Positions 1 to 12,938 of a DNA stretch of 64,000 nucleotides are shown in pieces. Numbering within the stretch: position 1 is the stretch's first letter; each line of letters begins with the position of its first letter. Origin of the DNA: Vigna angularis (Eukaryota; Streptophyta; Magnoliopsida; Fabales; Fabaceae). Under the pieces are notes generated by a model. That model was not told the DNA's origin and ran no database searches. It was given only the letters and a program-made list of their open reading frames with translations. Made by a program: the position numbers and the translations under genes. Location of the stretch: the NCBI RefSeq assembly GCF_016808095.1, contig NC_068976.1, positions 9,829,001 through 9,893,000 on the forward strand, written 5' to 3'.

Positions 1-191
1 AAACAGACCTCTAACAAAGGTTAATAATATCTATTGCACTAAAAAAAAATTCCCTAGGTAATCAAGATTAATCTTTTTGAAAAAATTATTAGTTCTAAAC
101 ATACAAAATTTGTTTGATAGAGAACTAACGATACTAATATACACATTGAAAGGCAATCACATAATTACAATATAATAAAATAAAAATATAC

Positions 192-723
192 CTCTACGAA
201 CTTTTGGATTGTGATGAGATGTTTGCTGGAGAAGTTCTTTTAAAGTCAAACCCTTCTTGTTTACAGCCAAACCAGCCTTCTCTGCTGCCACACTCTGTTC
301 CGGCAGAACAATTGCTGTTGGAGATATGTTGGTTAACTTATTTCATGACATTAAAGTCATTCATAAATAAAAGTTATAAAACAATTAAAAAGAAATTCCA
401 AACCATGCATCTAGTTTTAATTTAGATTGGTTTTGGTTTTCAAACCAAACTATTGATAAATAAACATGTCATGAACAGAACCTATTTTAATTTTGGAGGA
501 AGGTACCTTTAGATTTAATCTCAGTATTTGTTGTATTCTTAGGTGGTGGCAGTTTCCTCCCAATCTTTCGCCTTATTTTCTGAAAATTTTGAAAAGTGAT
601 ATGTTAAAAATGTTTCAACAAGAGTCAGAGTTACAGAATATAATAAAGTTGGGTCAGGGCCCTAGAGGAAACCTTAAAGTCAATGCCATGCTGTTTCTTC
701 GAGTTGGCTTTAGAACGAGTCAT
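192..723 (-). CDS. IPI1: IPI1/TEX10-type pre-rRNA processing protein, N-terminal part (gene runs off the left edge)
   Basis: Three coding exons can be read on the minus strand: 673-723 (begins MTRSKANSKKQHGIDFK), 507-579 (KIRRKIGRKLPPPKN) and 192-314 (AIVLPEQSVAAEKAGLAVNK, then KGLTLKELLQQTSHHNPKVR). Their lengths of 51, 73 and 123 bp keep the frame open across clean GT-AG junctions. The basic start followed by the LPEQSVAAEKAGLAV block is what I recall of plant homologues of yeast Ipi1 and human TEX10. These ARM/HEAT-repeat proteins belong to the Rix1 complex, which matures the large ribosomal subunit in the nucleolus and nucleoplasm. Positions 1-191 are intron, so the following exons and the ARM repeats lie outside the window. 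A good acceptor (cttctttag) 18 bases before the ATG suggests an intron in the 5' UTR. The family call rests on remembered similarity, but the spliced reading frame is seen directly. Confidence 0.85.
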
Positions 724-1400
724 CTTGCCCTAATAATGAGACTAAAGAAGAAAAAACAATAGGTGAGTTAGATTCTATTGTCATTCACTTTAATTCAAAG
801 AAAAGACAAGAGATATGAAAAAAAACATGTAATTTGGCCTGGGTGGTTGAGAGTGGATGTGAGATGAGATAGTGATTTTTAATATATTCACAATGTTGTG
901 CCTCTGCTCCTTGTTAAAGGACATTGGCAAGAGTGAAATATAGCCCAATCAAGTTTTATGGATTTGGGAAAATATCGGAGACCTGAAATTCCGTTGTGAG
1001 AAATATATTGAAACCATAGCGGTTTATGGCAATAACATCGCCACCGCCATGTTGTGGCAGCAAGGCATGCCTCCACCACCGATTTCCACCGAAGTGAAGA
1101 ATGAGAATGGAATGTTACCAGAAGATAGGGTATTCTTCTATGGTGACGCTGGTAAATTGACGAGAACTGCAAAGGCTCCGTCGGTGATTTTGTAGCTATT
1201 TTGCGAGTTTGAAATAGGGAGAAACCAAGAAAGAGGACGTCGTTGAGTTTAGGGCACCGTCGCGTTTCGTTTGCTGCCGTTCGTTGTCGCGCTTTGTTGC
1301 CTCGCTTTCACGCTCGCCGTTCGCCTGGTTCGCGCTCACCGTCGTGCTCGCCGTCGTCCTGCTTTCCTTCCTTTGAGCTTTGCGTGTAGTGAGTGAAGCT
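724..1400 (-). promoter_or_regulatory. Probable 5' UTR intron, leader exon and promoter of the IPI1-like gene
   Basis: On the minus strand a pyrimidine-rich acceptor ends just before the IPI1 start exon, and a plausible donor (CTG|GTAACATT) lies near 1117, so a leader exon at about 1117-1250 is possible. Behind it, 1200-1380 is an unusually GC-rich patch full of CGTCG, CGCTCGCC and CGTTCG words in a very AT-rich neighbourhood. The open frame at 888-1172 (minus) overlaps the proposed leader and has no recognisable protein similarity. This layout is inference. Confidence 0.35.
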
Positions 1401-2526
1401 TTTTTTATTTTAACGTTACAACCCTAAAGAATATATTTTTAAAACAATCAACTTATTTTGAAAATTTTATTTTTGGTCTGCGCTATATTTTAGAGTTTAA
1501 TTTTTGTCATCTGTAAAATAATAGAATTTAATGAGTATGTTTTGATAGAGTAATATTTTAATAAGAATTAATTAAAAATAACTTTTAACCTAATAGTTAT
1601 TAAATTTAACATATTTATCTATTATATATAGTTTATAGTTGAATGATGAGATGTTTTCACTAATTTTTCAAAATTTAAATTGCCAACAAATAAAACTTAT
1701 TTTTGATATCATCGTAATTGCTTGCAAAATTAAAAATTGTTATAGAATCATATTTTTAATTAAATAACAATTTTAAAACTTTTGTATTTTCGATGCATGC
1801 ACTATCTAGTCTATATTTTATAAGTAAAATTTATATATTTATCATCATCTATAAATCTTACATTGTTATTATAGATTGCAAGAAATTATGTATATACAAA
1901 ATATATGACTTGTTTAATTTTAAAAGTTAAGGATACCATATTGATTAAAAATAATTTTAATATTAAATATAAATATAAATTAAGTGTATTTTATTAATTA
2001 TAACATTTAATAATCTTTTACTTATATATCATTTTGAGTATTGACTTTTCAAATTAACTTAAGAATTGATTACTAAGTACTTTTGACTTCAAAAGATCTT
2101 CTACATTTATTTTTATTTATTAAAAATTAATCATGGACTTCTTTGCTCTACCTCTTTTAAATTTTTTAACACGAGTCACTTGAATACTTTCAATGGAATG
2201 CTTATTTTGGATTATTTAAATTAAAAGAGTTTAATAAATAAATGTTTTACTTAGTTAAATGATAAATTTAGTTTAATCATTCTATCATGTTTTTGGAAAT
2301 TAATCATTAGTAAACACAACATTTTTCAAATATTTGAAAGTACCAAATAAAATATATTATTCAGAATTAAATTAGTGTTAATAAAATTAAGGTCGTAATT
2401 AACTAATACACAAAATACTAGAGGCTAAAGTCTTATGACTTAAGTATTATAGATTTTCAAATAGAAGCAAATTATTAGAATGAATAGTTATTATGAAATG
2501 TTTACAAAGGTTTCTTCTTCCATACT
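1401..2526. other. AT-rich intergenic DNA, no gene seen
   Basis: Very AT-rich sequence with frequent stops in all frames. I see no conserved coding, RNA gene or bounded transposon here. Confidence 0.5.
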
Positions 2527-3115
2527 TTATTCACTTTCACTTCTTATGTATACATCTTCCTCGTCTTCATCATCTAGATTTTGATTATCTAGTTTTTGCT
2601 GAATTTTCGCAATGGATTTTTCAATTTTATGAAACCTAACAGTGTGAAGTTGCATTTGATTAACCATGTGTCTTTCAAAATCAACTTTGGGTTTGAAGGC
2701 AGGTCTAACATTTGAAGCATTCACATAAGTCACTATACATCTTCTCTTTCAATTGGTTGATGTTCGTCCTTGAAGGCCCATCGAGTTTCACTTTTTCTTA
2801 GTTTCATATGGCATAGAGCAAGCTTAGAGATGAGATTGGTCTTGTTATAGCTTCTTGTTATTTCATTTGTGAGATCAATGTTGTAATGATGCATAACTTT
2901 TAACAGGAAAACAACATATGGAAGACAAGTCATATTCTATTTTGCGACCTTGATCATATTATCAGAGATAGTTGCAGCCTAGTTAGTTTGAAGTTTTCCT
3001 TCCAGAGCATGAATCAGGTAAATGTCTTATGTGGTCAAATAAGCATGGTTGCTCCCCCTAAGAATTAGAATTAATGCTATTATGAATGCACATAAACGAT
3101 CATCTCTTTTCAACC
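2527..3115 (-). pseudogene. Decayed ORF resembling the putative plant transposon protein domain
   Basis: Read on the minus strand, 3115 to 2733 gives a degenerate but continuous similarity: LRGSNHAYLTT, stop, DIYLIHALEGKLQTN, then MTCLPYVVFLLKVMHHYNID, followed by KLALCHMKLRKSETRWAF. This order (GANHA-type start, DIYLI/ALI segment, LPY-hh-hxV hydrophobic segment, then a WxF close) is what I recall of the widespread plant domain named putative plant transposon protein, found in retrotransposon-derived ORFs. A further frame at 2527-2733 ends in an acidic DDEDEED tail after a heptad-like stretch, as in the C-termini of such proteins. In-frame stops and the lack of a proper start mark it as dead. 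No LTRs or terminal repeats were found around it. Confidence 0.5.
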
Positions 3116-4307
3116 CTCCTAAATACAAACTTAAGGTGAATGTGAAAAAAGTTAAAAAAGAGTGGACGAAAGAGAATCAGTTAAAAGAAAATGGATTAAT
3201 TTAGTACAAAGTGAACTAAAGAGAAAGAAAAAGAAATATACATTTATTTTCTTTTTAGGCAATGGAAAGAGAAATCTATTATTTTTTTTATTCTATTATT
3301 CATTATCTATTCATAATTATTTTTATTTATATTTTTATATTAAGTGATATATCACTGAACTCATTTAAAACTATATTTGTCAATTATTATTTATTTAATT
3401 TATATTTAGTGGTCTTATCTATTTAATTAGTTATAGTATATATTTTAAATATTTATTATTTTAATCGCTTATGACATCAATAAATTTAGATTTGATTATT
3501 GTAGTTTGAGGTATAATCTTAGATATTTAAATGAGTAAGTTTTACTCAAGACAAGATGTTATTAGGTTATTCTATTTAAATTCGGTATTTACTTTTGTTG
3601 CGATCTGAGACATAACCATCTTCATAAGAGACATAACCATCTTCATAAGAGAACCTGATCACCTTCTTTATGTCACTCATAGTTTATAGTTTATGTTAAT
3701 CCTCTAATTAATTTGTTTTCTCCTATCGACCGAAAGTAATATGTACTCGAGTAAGAAAAATAATAAATAAATAGCATTCTTTCTCTTTCGAGTATTAAAA
3801 AAACATGGAATGTAAAATATAAAATGTGAAAAGTATTGTAAAATAAATATAAGGTTGTTGTAAATTATTTGGTACAACATTATAATAAATAAACATATAT
3901 ATAATTATATTCTTAATATTACACGTATGTTTTATTATAAAATAATAATAATTAAATTAATTATGTTAGACAAACATAAAAGAAATATGTATAAGTTTTT
4001 CCTTTAAGTTTACATTTTCGTTTTATTAAAACTCAAGTATAATCTCTATTAGTATCAAGCTTATATGATTCAGAATCCTTGACGGACTCAGCTTGAAGGG
4101 CGTACATGGTTGTTAATTTTAATTAATTTCATAATATTATAAATATCGAGTTTAAAAGTTGAAATTTGTTATCATTCTAGCTTTTATGATTTATAACTTT
4201 TGAAATTGTATAAGGTTAATATATCTAAGAAAATGATAAAAAAACACTTATTATATGTTTAAACATTTTTTTAACTGCATCTGCAATAATAATTTATAAA
4301 GGGAACT
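3116..4307. other. AT-rich intergenic DNA with one short tandem duplication
   Basis: No gene is visible. A 21-base unit (gagacataaccatcttcat plus two bases) occurs twice in tandem at 3608-3649. The remainder is low-complexity A/T sequence. Confidence 0.5.
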
Positions 4308-6761
4308 TGTCAGAACCCATTTAAAATGCACCCAAACCCCATCTGAGTGGACGCCAAGTGTCAAGGGAGGGGATCTGAAAATCAGAAAGTGAAAAACAGG
4401 TATGAGCAGCTGAGTGGACGTTCGTCCTTGACGGTTGTAGTAAAACTTAGTGTTTCAAAATTCACGTTACTCTCTACATGCAACCATCTTCTTCCAAATT
4501 ATGAAACTTCATTTTTTCCTCCATCTCTCTAAAAGCTCTTACTTCTCTCTACAAAATCTCACTCTTTCTCTTCTTCGATCACCACTCAGGCACCGTTGAA
4601 ACACTTCTGGCGTCAAGAACTTTCAGTTGAACCGATCAGTTTTTGGTTCTGAACTGGTAAGTTACTTTCTCTTTAGAACGTTCGTTCTTCTTACACATGC
4701 AAACCTAGATTCTTGGTTGCATGAAGAGGGGGTCACTTTATTCTGAGTATTTCTGGTTTTCCCGTTGGGTTTAGTTTATAAGGGGTGATCGTCGAACTCT
4801 AAGACTTCAGTAGTGAGGAGTTATATTTCTGCATTATTGAACGTTCGGTCACGCTTAGAGGTAAGGGAAGCTTATATAATTTGATTGTATGCTAGTTTCT
4901 ACGTTCGTTTTTAATGGATGCATGTTTGTTGAGTTGCTGAATGAATATGAATTATGATTGTTGATATGTTTTGACTGTATGATGTATGAATATTTACTAT
5001 GATATGGATGTTTGATTTTATGAAAATAGATGTTGAGAAATGAATTGATATAAAGAATTATAAGTATGAAATTCCCTATGAAAGTGTACGTTCGTCACTA
5101 AATGGTCCTTGATCGTTCGGTTTTTCTAGTGGACTCGGTTGGAATTGGATTCTTTCATTTGGGAAGAATCCTAGCTGAGGACGAGCGTCTTCGTTTTGTA
5201 AAACTTGTACATGAGCGTTCGGTCAAGGGTAGTCGTTCTTTGGTATTTGGTTATAAACTCAAGTATATCTATATGTATTTGTATATTTCGGTTGCTCTTA
5301 AACACTACTTAAAATGGTATCTATTACATTTATCAATCCTTTTCTCTATAAGATTAGTAGTGTTTGGTCTTATACCAAGTGCTCGTACTAAGCAAGTGCT
5401 TGGTCTTACACCAGGCACTCGTTCTAGTTCTCGTAAGCTATCTTTATAATAAGAGCGTTTGTCCAAACCCAACAGGGTTCGCTCGCTATGGTGTTCAGTC
5501 TTTGATTGAAATTCTGATTTTCTTGATGTTCAACTCGTTCAAAAGCTAAGTATATATTGGCGTTCGGTCTCTTCACCGGATCTAGTTAAGTACCATTATT
5601 TGATGTCCCACATTGTTTGTCTCAATTGGTTTCAGCCTAGAGTTTTAGTATTCGGTCTAGGCTGGTTGGTGTTCGGTTTAACTCTCGTGAGTCAGTTCAT
5701 TCAATTGGCTCACCTAGTAAATAACGTTTAGTTCTATGCGTACTCGAGAAATATTATGGTGATCAGTTTTTTTTATAACCCGATATTCACTCCTCGAGTT
5801 TAATACGTTTTTGGAACTGGAGACCTTTGGTCTCACTCCAAGCGTTCGATCTTGTTCAGGGTTAAAGTTCAGCGTTCGGCATTTTGATATCCTAAGAGAT
5901 ATTTATTCAAATTGATCTCATTGAGGTCTTATTAATGAAAGATGATGAAATATGATATGAATGAAATGAATTGGATTATGAACGAGTATTCCAGGGAGGA
6001 ATAGCTCATGAATGTATATTGGAAATTGGTAAAGTATGAATGTGGACATGCTAAGTTGGCGGTTCATCCTGATATTCGTGATTACTCGTTTCTCATGTAG
6101 AGAAGGGTAAGTCATGTGTGAGAATGGCAGGAGGTCCTCGTCCTTATGGTTAATTTGGACGGACGGACTAACCTCGGGTGGCAGCTGTTGAGGGTATCCC
6201 AGTTACTACATCACCCGGGTGCACGAACGTCGTAGCTACACAGAATTCATACAGTCCAGACAGTCAGAGTCTAGTATTAGGCTTTGCATGTAAAAGTGAA
6301 TGAGTTATCATGTTTGTATGAATTGTGTGAAATATATGTTGATGATTGAATTAAATTACATAAGCTTACCTTATTTTCCTGTCTTGTCCGTTTTGTGCGT
6401 TCGGTGGTTGTCCTTCTGTTGCAATGATCATCCGTGTGGATGTGAGCAGAAGGAGAAGCTTTGCTGGAAGAGGCGCTGGAAGAAGAAAGTTTGGTCGAGG
6501 TTGAAGTTAAGGCCGAACCTTGAGAGCGTTCGGTCTTGAGTGGTTAGCTTTACTTTTGTAAGGCCGTTCGGTACAATTTAATTTGTAACACCGTTCGGTC
6601 TAGTAATAGTTATAGTAGTGTGCAGTTTAATTTTCCCGTTATTTTGTAAGGCCTTTCGGCCATAACCGTACGTTCTATCTTTCGTAAGACTGATCTGTAA
6701 TATTATTAATTTGTGATAATTCTATTATATGGTTTTGATACTGTATTTTTGGGATGTTACA
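4308..6761 (+). repeat. Long terminal repeat of a Ty3/gypsy (chromovirus-like) retrotransposon
   Basis: The block opens with TGTCAGAACCC and closes with GGGATGTTACA (TG...CA borders). It is followed five bases later by TGGTATCAGAGC, the standard primer binding site matching initiator methionine tRNA. An internal segment near 6205 (ctacatcacccgggtgcacg) is typical of Tekay-like plant LTRs as I remember them. The LTR is about 2.45 kb. The 7-mer GTTCGGT recurs about a dozen times within it. The left border is the least certain because there is no second LTR in the window for comparison. Confidence 0.7.
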
Positions 6762-6766
6762 TTTAA

Positions 6767-6778
6767 TGGTATCAGAGC
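6767..6778 (+). other. Retrotransposon primer binding site (initiator Met-tRNA)
   Basis: TGGTATCAGAGC lies directly after the LTR end; it is the complement of the 3' end of initiator tRNA-Met used to prime reverse transcription. It fixes the element's orientation as plus. Confidence 0.85.
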
Positions 6779-6910
6779 AGTTTTGTTCTTAACGAACATT
6801 GTAGATTATGAGTATACTATGTTTTTGTTGTGTGCTCAACGTTCGGTTTTGTAGTTTCTAACTCTTTCAATTAATCTGATGGTTTTCTTTTCTCTGTTCT
6901 CATAGAAGAG

Positions 6911-7120
6911 ATGGCTCATAGACCTCCTCCTCCTGTTTCTGCCGAGCGTAATACATCTGACAACACTAGGTTGTTAGAATCAGTGATAGAGGTTCTTCAA
7001 CAGTAGAACACTGTCTTAGTACAACAGAACACGGCCGCTTTACAGAATTTGGAAGCCGCACGAGCAAACTCAGAAGCGATCCAAAGACAACCGATGAAGA
7101 TCATATCAGTTACAAGGCTC
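6911..7120 (+). pseudogene. Start of a truncated Ty3/gypsy gag gene
   Basis: An ATG at 6911 opens a frame starting MAHRPPPPVSAERN. It reaches a TAG stop at 7004-7006 (QQ*NTVLVQQN) and then continues in frame with Gln/Ala-rich helical sequence (ALQNLEAARANSEAIQRQP). A proline-rich start followed by a Gln-rich helix is usual in chromovirus gag. Similarity stops near 7120, where unrelated AT-rich DNA begins, so the rest of gag, pol and the 3' LTR are gone. The nonsense codon and truncation make it inactive. Confidence 0.6.
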
Positions 7121-9870
7121 TTCGGTTTATTTTTTTTTATAACCTTTCATTACTCTAGTCTTTCTTTGTTTTTTTTTTATATATAGAAATTCCACTTTAG
7201 TTCATCTTTTATTAATGATAAAATAAATTATGATCTCTTTCGAAGACCAACAACATCAAGTTATTATTTTTAAGCTAAGATTACTATGAACTATAATTTC
7301 TTCAATGTTTAACTTAATTATATATTTATATTCAAACTCGAGGTCAGAGATTAACACTCGTATATAAATTGATTTGTCGAAGCAACAAGAACGTTATAAT
7401 ATAAACTTTCAATCTTAATATAAGTTTTGAAAAAATAAAATTCAAATAAAAAATTAACCACAAAAATTAATATATATTTAGAATACAACTTGAGGTAAAA
7501 TTACTTCTAAAAATATTTTGTATTGGTCATGGTAGGGAAGATTTGCAGCTCTAAAAGCCATTCTTAGTTCTCTTATTTGTACATTCAAAAAAAGAAACCA
7601 ACATAGTGTCAAATCAATTAGAAAATTTGTGTTATTTACTATAGTTTTTTATACTAGGTTATTAGTAGAGAATATTTTATCAATTTAGTTGATGATTACT
7701 TTTTACCAAAATTACCTTTATCAGAATACCACACTTTAATTATTTTTTCTTATATATAAAACTTAAACTCCAAATCTAATGTAAGGATACTAAATTCAGT
7801 TAAACGTGTTTTTATTTTCTTTTAAATATCCAAAGACTAGTTTTCTCCCGCTAATTTTAAATAAATATACCATTTTATTCCAGTATACATTATCCAAACC
7901 ATGTTCTTGTAAAGTGTCAATTAAACCACAAATATATATATATATAAATTTAAAATTAAAAGAACTAAAAACTAACAGAAAATAAATAACGAACTAAAAA
8001 TAAACTTTAAAAAATTAGAAAGTCAAAATCTCTCTCTCTCTCCCTCCAAAAGAATAAAGTTGGAATTTTTTTCTTGGTAGGTGTGTACTTATGTACTTTT
8101 TTAGTTGATTTAGTATGAAATGTATGGACATAGTAGTGAAGTGTTGATGTGGCTAAAGGGATGCATGAATTGTATTTTGTTGACTTTGTGTTGGTCAATT
8201 TTGCTACCATGTGAATGTGTTAGTTTTATTTTTTGCTACTTATATCTTTGGAACAATGATTCTTATCACACCTCATCTCATCAATAACGTTGCATTTTGT
8301 ATACAATTATTTCCCTTTTTGTCAACGTGAATCTTAATATTTTTCCCACTTCAGCCTAAATGGAATACACTTTATAACAGTACAAACTAATTAAAGTAGC
8401 AATCCTTAAAATTGTCCTAAAGCTTGTTCTTTAAAATTGTCCTTAAGCTTGTTCCTCCTGTATTTGAATCAACAATGTATGACCACTCAGCTAGGTAAGA
8501 ACCAAGCCACGGACCATTCAGTTAGGGTAAACTAAATATAATATTTATAAATATATTTTTAACGAAAAAGACTGATTATCAATTTTTATTACAATATTAT
8601 TATACAAAATCACTAACTTGAGTGGAGTGTCTTTTACCGACATCCTTTCACACAACTTGAATAGAAAGAGGAGAGAACAAACAACGTAATTTGAATAATA
8701 AAAGATTATCGATCAGCTTTGAATAAGAGACTTCAACCTCTTACCCAAAACAAACAATAAAATTAAAATAAATTTAGAAATATTTATCTCATGTTTTAAG
8801 TCTATTTATTTTCATGTGTCACACTTGTAGCAAAAGTGTGATGATAAATTGGTCATCTGTTCTCGCGTTTGTTTTCATAGTTTCACGTTTATTTTTACAG
8901 TTTTGTTCTCGTGTTTGTTTTCATAGTTTTACGTTTATTTTTATAGTTTTGTGCGAATTTGGGGATGTAAATTTGCATGACAAAGGGAACAGTTAATTCT
9001 TGCAACATATTAAAATAAAAAAATATTGTATTCCAATTTAAAATGTTTATCATAAATTAAAAATATAATTTACATGTTAAAAGTGTTTATTTCTTACAAA
9101 TTTTAATTATAATATAATTTTATATGAAATATTTACTATAGAATTTATTTATATAAAAATGAATATCTATCACGTGCATCATACATGAAGAATTACTAGT
9201 AAAAAGGTAAATAATTAAATACTTCTATGGTGACTGAATCAGTTTTAAAAAGCAAAGAATAAAATTAAAAAACATCCAACTGTTACAAAACTCACTGGTA
9301 TGGTGAAAGGCAGAGTTTCTTGCTGATTCAATGCCAACTCAATCGATAATGAGTTTAATTAGGTTATACTTCCTAAATTTGATTAAGTTAAGTTGGATTT
9401 GAACTAATCACTTAAAATATTTAAGCGAAAGCATTTGAGTCGGTCAATTTGGGTTCTTGCAAGTCATGCCAACTGAATGACCATATAAAATTGTTTTAGC
9501 AGTGGATAAACATTAAACTTTTTCTTTAAGTCATATTCATAATTATAATGATTTTTATTTACTGATGTTACATTTCTTTTACCAATAGTATTTAAATCAA
9601 ACATTAGCTAGATTTATACAATAAATAACGCTGAAGGAGGCTAAACGATTGTATCACTCTTTTGGACTTTTCCCAGTTAAATTACAACTTAATATTTACT
9701 GAACAAAATATTGTTCCCTAGACAAATGTAGAACTGATTTTCTACACATTTATTCAAAATTTTATATATAGTAAACCTTGGGCACTATAAATAAGAAAGA
9801 ATTGAGAGAAAATATAGAAGATGTGTAAAGTATACTCATCTGACTATGTGCAGGCAGCCCAGAGATTTAG
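7121..9870. other. AT-rich intergenic DNA downstream of the ABC1 kinase gene
   Basis: No coding sequence is seen. Contents worth noting are a short (TA)n at 7930-7948, a (TC)n tract near 8030-8044 and a tandem pair of about 47-base units at 8858-8951 (gttctcg(c/t)gtttgttttc cores). The last few hundred bases before 9870 should contain the 3' UTR of the kinase gene, which ends here on the minus strand. Confidence 0.45.
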
Positions 9871-12869
9871 CTATCTATCAGACAAGATTGACTCACTCCA
9901 TGAAAGTAGGAGATCCCTCACAACTGTTGGTAAGTCTGCACAGTTTTGGTAGATTAATTGTGTTAAAAGATATAGTCCAGTCTTCAAAGAATTTTTTTCA
10001 TACAATTTTTTATCAGGCTTTCGTCAGTTTGTTCATACAGTTATCTACCATGACTTTTACATGTTTACAACGTAAATCTTTTATCACATTGTCATGGTAA
10101 GTTTGTTGACCTTTAAAATGACCATCTCAAAAACTTTTTACCATAATTTCCGATAGGTTGAGAGTGAAATCTTAACAATGGTGCAAAGAAATTAAATTTA
10201 TTCTCAAGTCCCTTTAAATATCACGACAAAAAACTACGAGATCAATGAGGGAGCACTTGATAAAATCGTTATATTTTTTAGACATGATTAAAGTTGAATT
10301 AAGTCAATTTTTTCAAGTTTCACTAGATCTTACCTCTAGCTACTTCTACGGCCACAGAAGGGATGTCTATCTGATCTTCAACCAACCTATACACATCGAC
10401 AAGCTGTATAGAATACGAGTCAGAATTCTCCAGAACAAAATTAAGGACCTTTAAGGAAGTGGAAAGGGTCATACTATTAATACAAACCTCTTCAATATGA
10501 AGCTTTGAATCCTCAGTCAAAGCAAGAAGAAGCTGTCTACGTATTCCTTCATCAACAAAGAAGAGGCGAGCTCCATCTTTGATTGTGTCAGTGAGGTCCA
10601 ATTTTCTTTCAACTTTCAAGTCCCTCTGGATTTGCCTGTATGGAGGTGCCTCTAATGAGTATTACTGAATGACTTAAAAGTAAAACAAACATGCGTGTTT
10701 TTTTGCCAATGATAATGTTTTAAGAAATACGAACGTGTCTTTCACTTTCAATGCTGGATTGTTACTCATTTTCGCCACATTTTCCTTTGCAAGAACAATA
10801 AGGTTTTCAAGCCGTTTCCACTGGAAAAGTCCATCTTTGAATAGAACCTGAAACAACAAAGTATATCAAGTGAGGAGCAACATAAGTTTACAATTACATA
10901 GCAAGTATGATTTAGTATTCAGCCTTAGAACAAGACAGAATCTCAAAAATACTTTGAATGGAATCTGGATTAATTATTGTCGCTACTTAATACTTGCTAA
11001 AGATATCTCTTAGACAGTGTACTGAAAATTTCACATAGAGGTCCTGAGTGCTTTGACCCTGGTAGCAGAGAGAGGGAAGACAGAAAATGGACAGAACTTT
11101 GCCGCAAAACATGCTTCTAGCATAGCTTACAGAATTGTATTAACATTTAAACAAAAAGGTGGAAAAAGAAAGACTTATTGATTCTGTTCATATATATTAT
11201 GCGGTTAGATCCATAAAAAGGATAAAGTTAGTATTTCTCACTCAGACACTGACTGAAAGAAAATTTCACATAGGAGTCTGCTGTGCTTTGACCTAGGTAG
11301 CAGAGGGAAGAGAGAAAATGGACAGAACTTTACAGCAAATCAAGCTTATAGCATAGCTGACCCAATTGTATTAACATTTAAAGAGAAGGGTAAAAAAAAG
11401 AAAGATTTATTGATCCCATTCCTATATATTATGCCGATAGATACATAAAAATGTAAACTTGGTATTTCTCTTTTTTGCACTATCAAGGCAAGGGTTGCAA
11501 ATCAGTGCCAAGAAAGATAACCACCACAGAGGCTAGAGTAGCTAAAGCGTCTTAAAAACAGTTTTGATAGGTAGTGGAACTCAAATCTTTGAATCGGGAT
11601 ACCACAGACTCTTGATACTCACGATAAGGCTATAACTTTTAAATCAAGAGTCCTATACTTCCCTTTAATTTGACTAGTGATCAAGGTAAAATATCTTCCA
11701 GTAGATCAGCGGGCATTCATACCTGGCTAGCTAACCTATTTCATTCTGTCCATCTAGGTAGTTCATCATAGCATGGGTGTAACAGAGAATACAATACAGA
11801 TTCACTATTGCATAAGCCAATATAACAAAATCACCTTTCACCACTTAACACAGATGATGTAAGATACCAGACTAATGACACCAAAAGACATTATGCCAGT
11901 GTACAAATCTAGCTATCTCCATCAAAATTAAACCCATCGTGCCTAACTAGCATTTTCTCCAGTGGTCATTATAAAGCAATATCGTTTACTTATGAATACA
12001 AAAATATAGAAATTAAATTGGTTTTACTTCATGGAAGTATGTCACTATGGGGCCCCTTTGTCATCTGTCATCTCCAACCTTCTTACCCCATATGATAATT
12101 GAAATTGTTTCAAAATTTTAAATATAAATTGGCACACAAATTTTAAATATAAATTGGCACAAATTAACTATGAGGATTGTAAATTATTCAGAATAAAATT
12201 TATGTGCATAAAAGTTTCTGCGTTTTGAACATAATTACTAACCTGTATGAGGCGTTCACGTAGAGCTGGATTTGGGTCAGTCAATAGTCGCTTAGCCACA
12301 TAAGGATAGGCAACCTATTTGAAATACTGGTGATCATATTAGACTGGAAAATAAGGTATCATAAGGGACAACAGTTTTGACAGTTTCTCAAACTTGTTCG
12401 TTTACAATAATGAATCACAAAAGTATTTAGAACTTTATTATTTTTTATACCATATAATACAGCTTCCTTTCTTCTAATGCAACTTAAAAAAAGTTGCCTT
12501 CTAAAAATAAGTAGCACGCAGTTATCAAATGAACTTAAAATCTGGACAAGTCATAAAAATGGAGTCTTTACCTCAAGAAATTTGAAGTCAGGTTTCAGCG
12601 TAAAACAGATGCCTTCTTGGGTCAGTAAGGATCGAATTACAAGTGAAAACCTTTCTGGAATTCGAATGGGATAATTGTAAACCAACTGGTTAAACTTTCC
12701 TGCAGTGTATTTCATTAAAATTTGATCAGGGCGTGAAAAAATTGAAGTCTAAATGCAAATAACGTGTTCCTAGATTACAAGAAATTTGAAACACCAAACT
12801 AAATCACAATAGAGATGTTTGAGTGCATATTTGGTTTAACGTTCAAACAAACTAAATGTGGATCCACAA

Positions 12870-12938
<69 letters not shown>

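Noticed and set aside
888..1172. Open frame of 94 codons on the minus strand
   Set aside because: No protein similarity; it overlaps the probable leader exon and 5' UTR intron of the IPI1-like gene.
10323..10619. 98-codon minus-strand frame as a separate gene
   Set aside because: It reads through an intron between two ABC1K exons; splicing removes the VCINSM... part.
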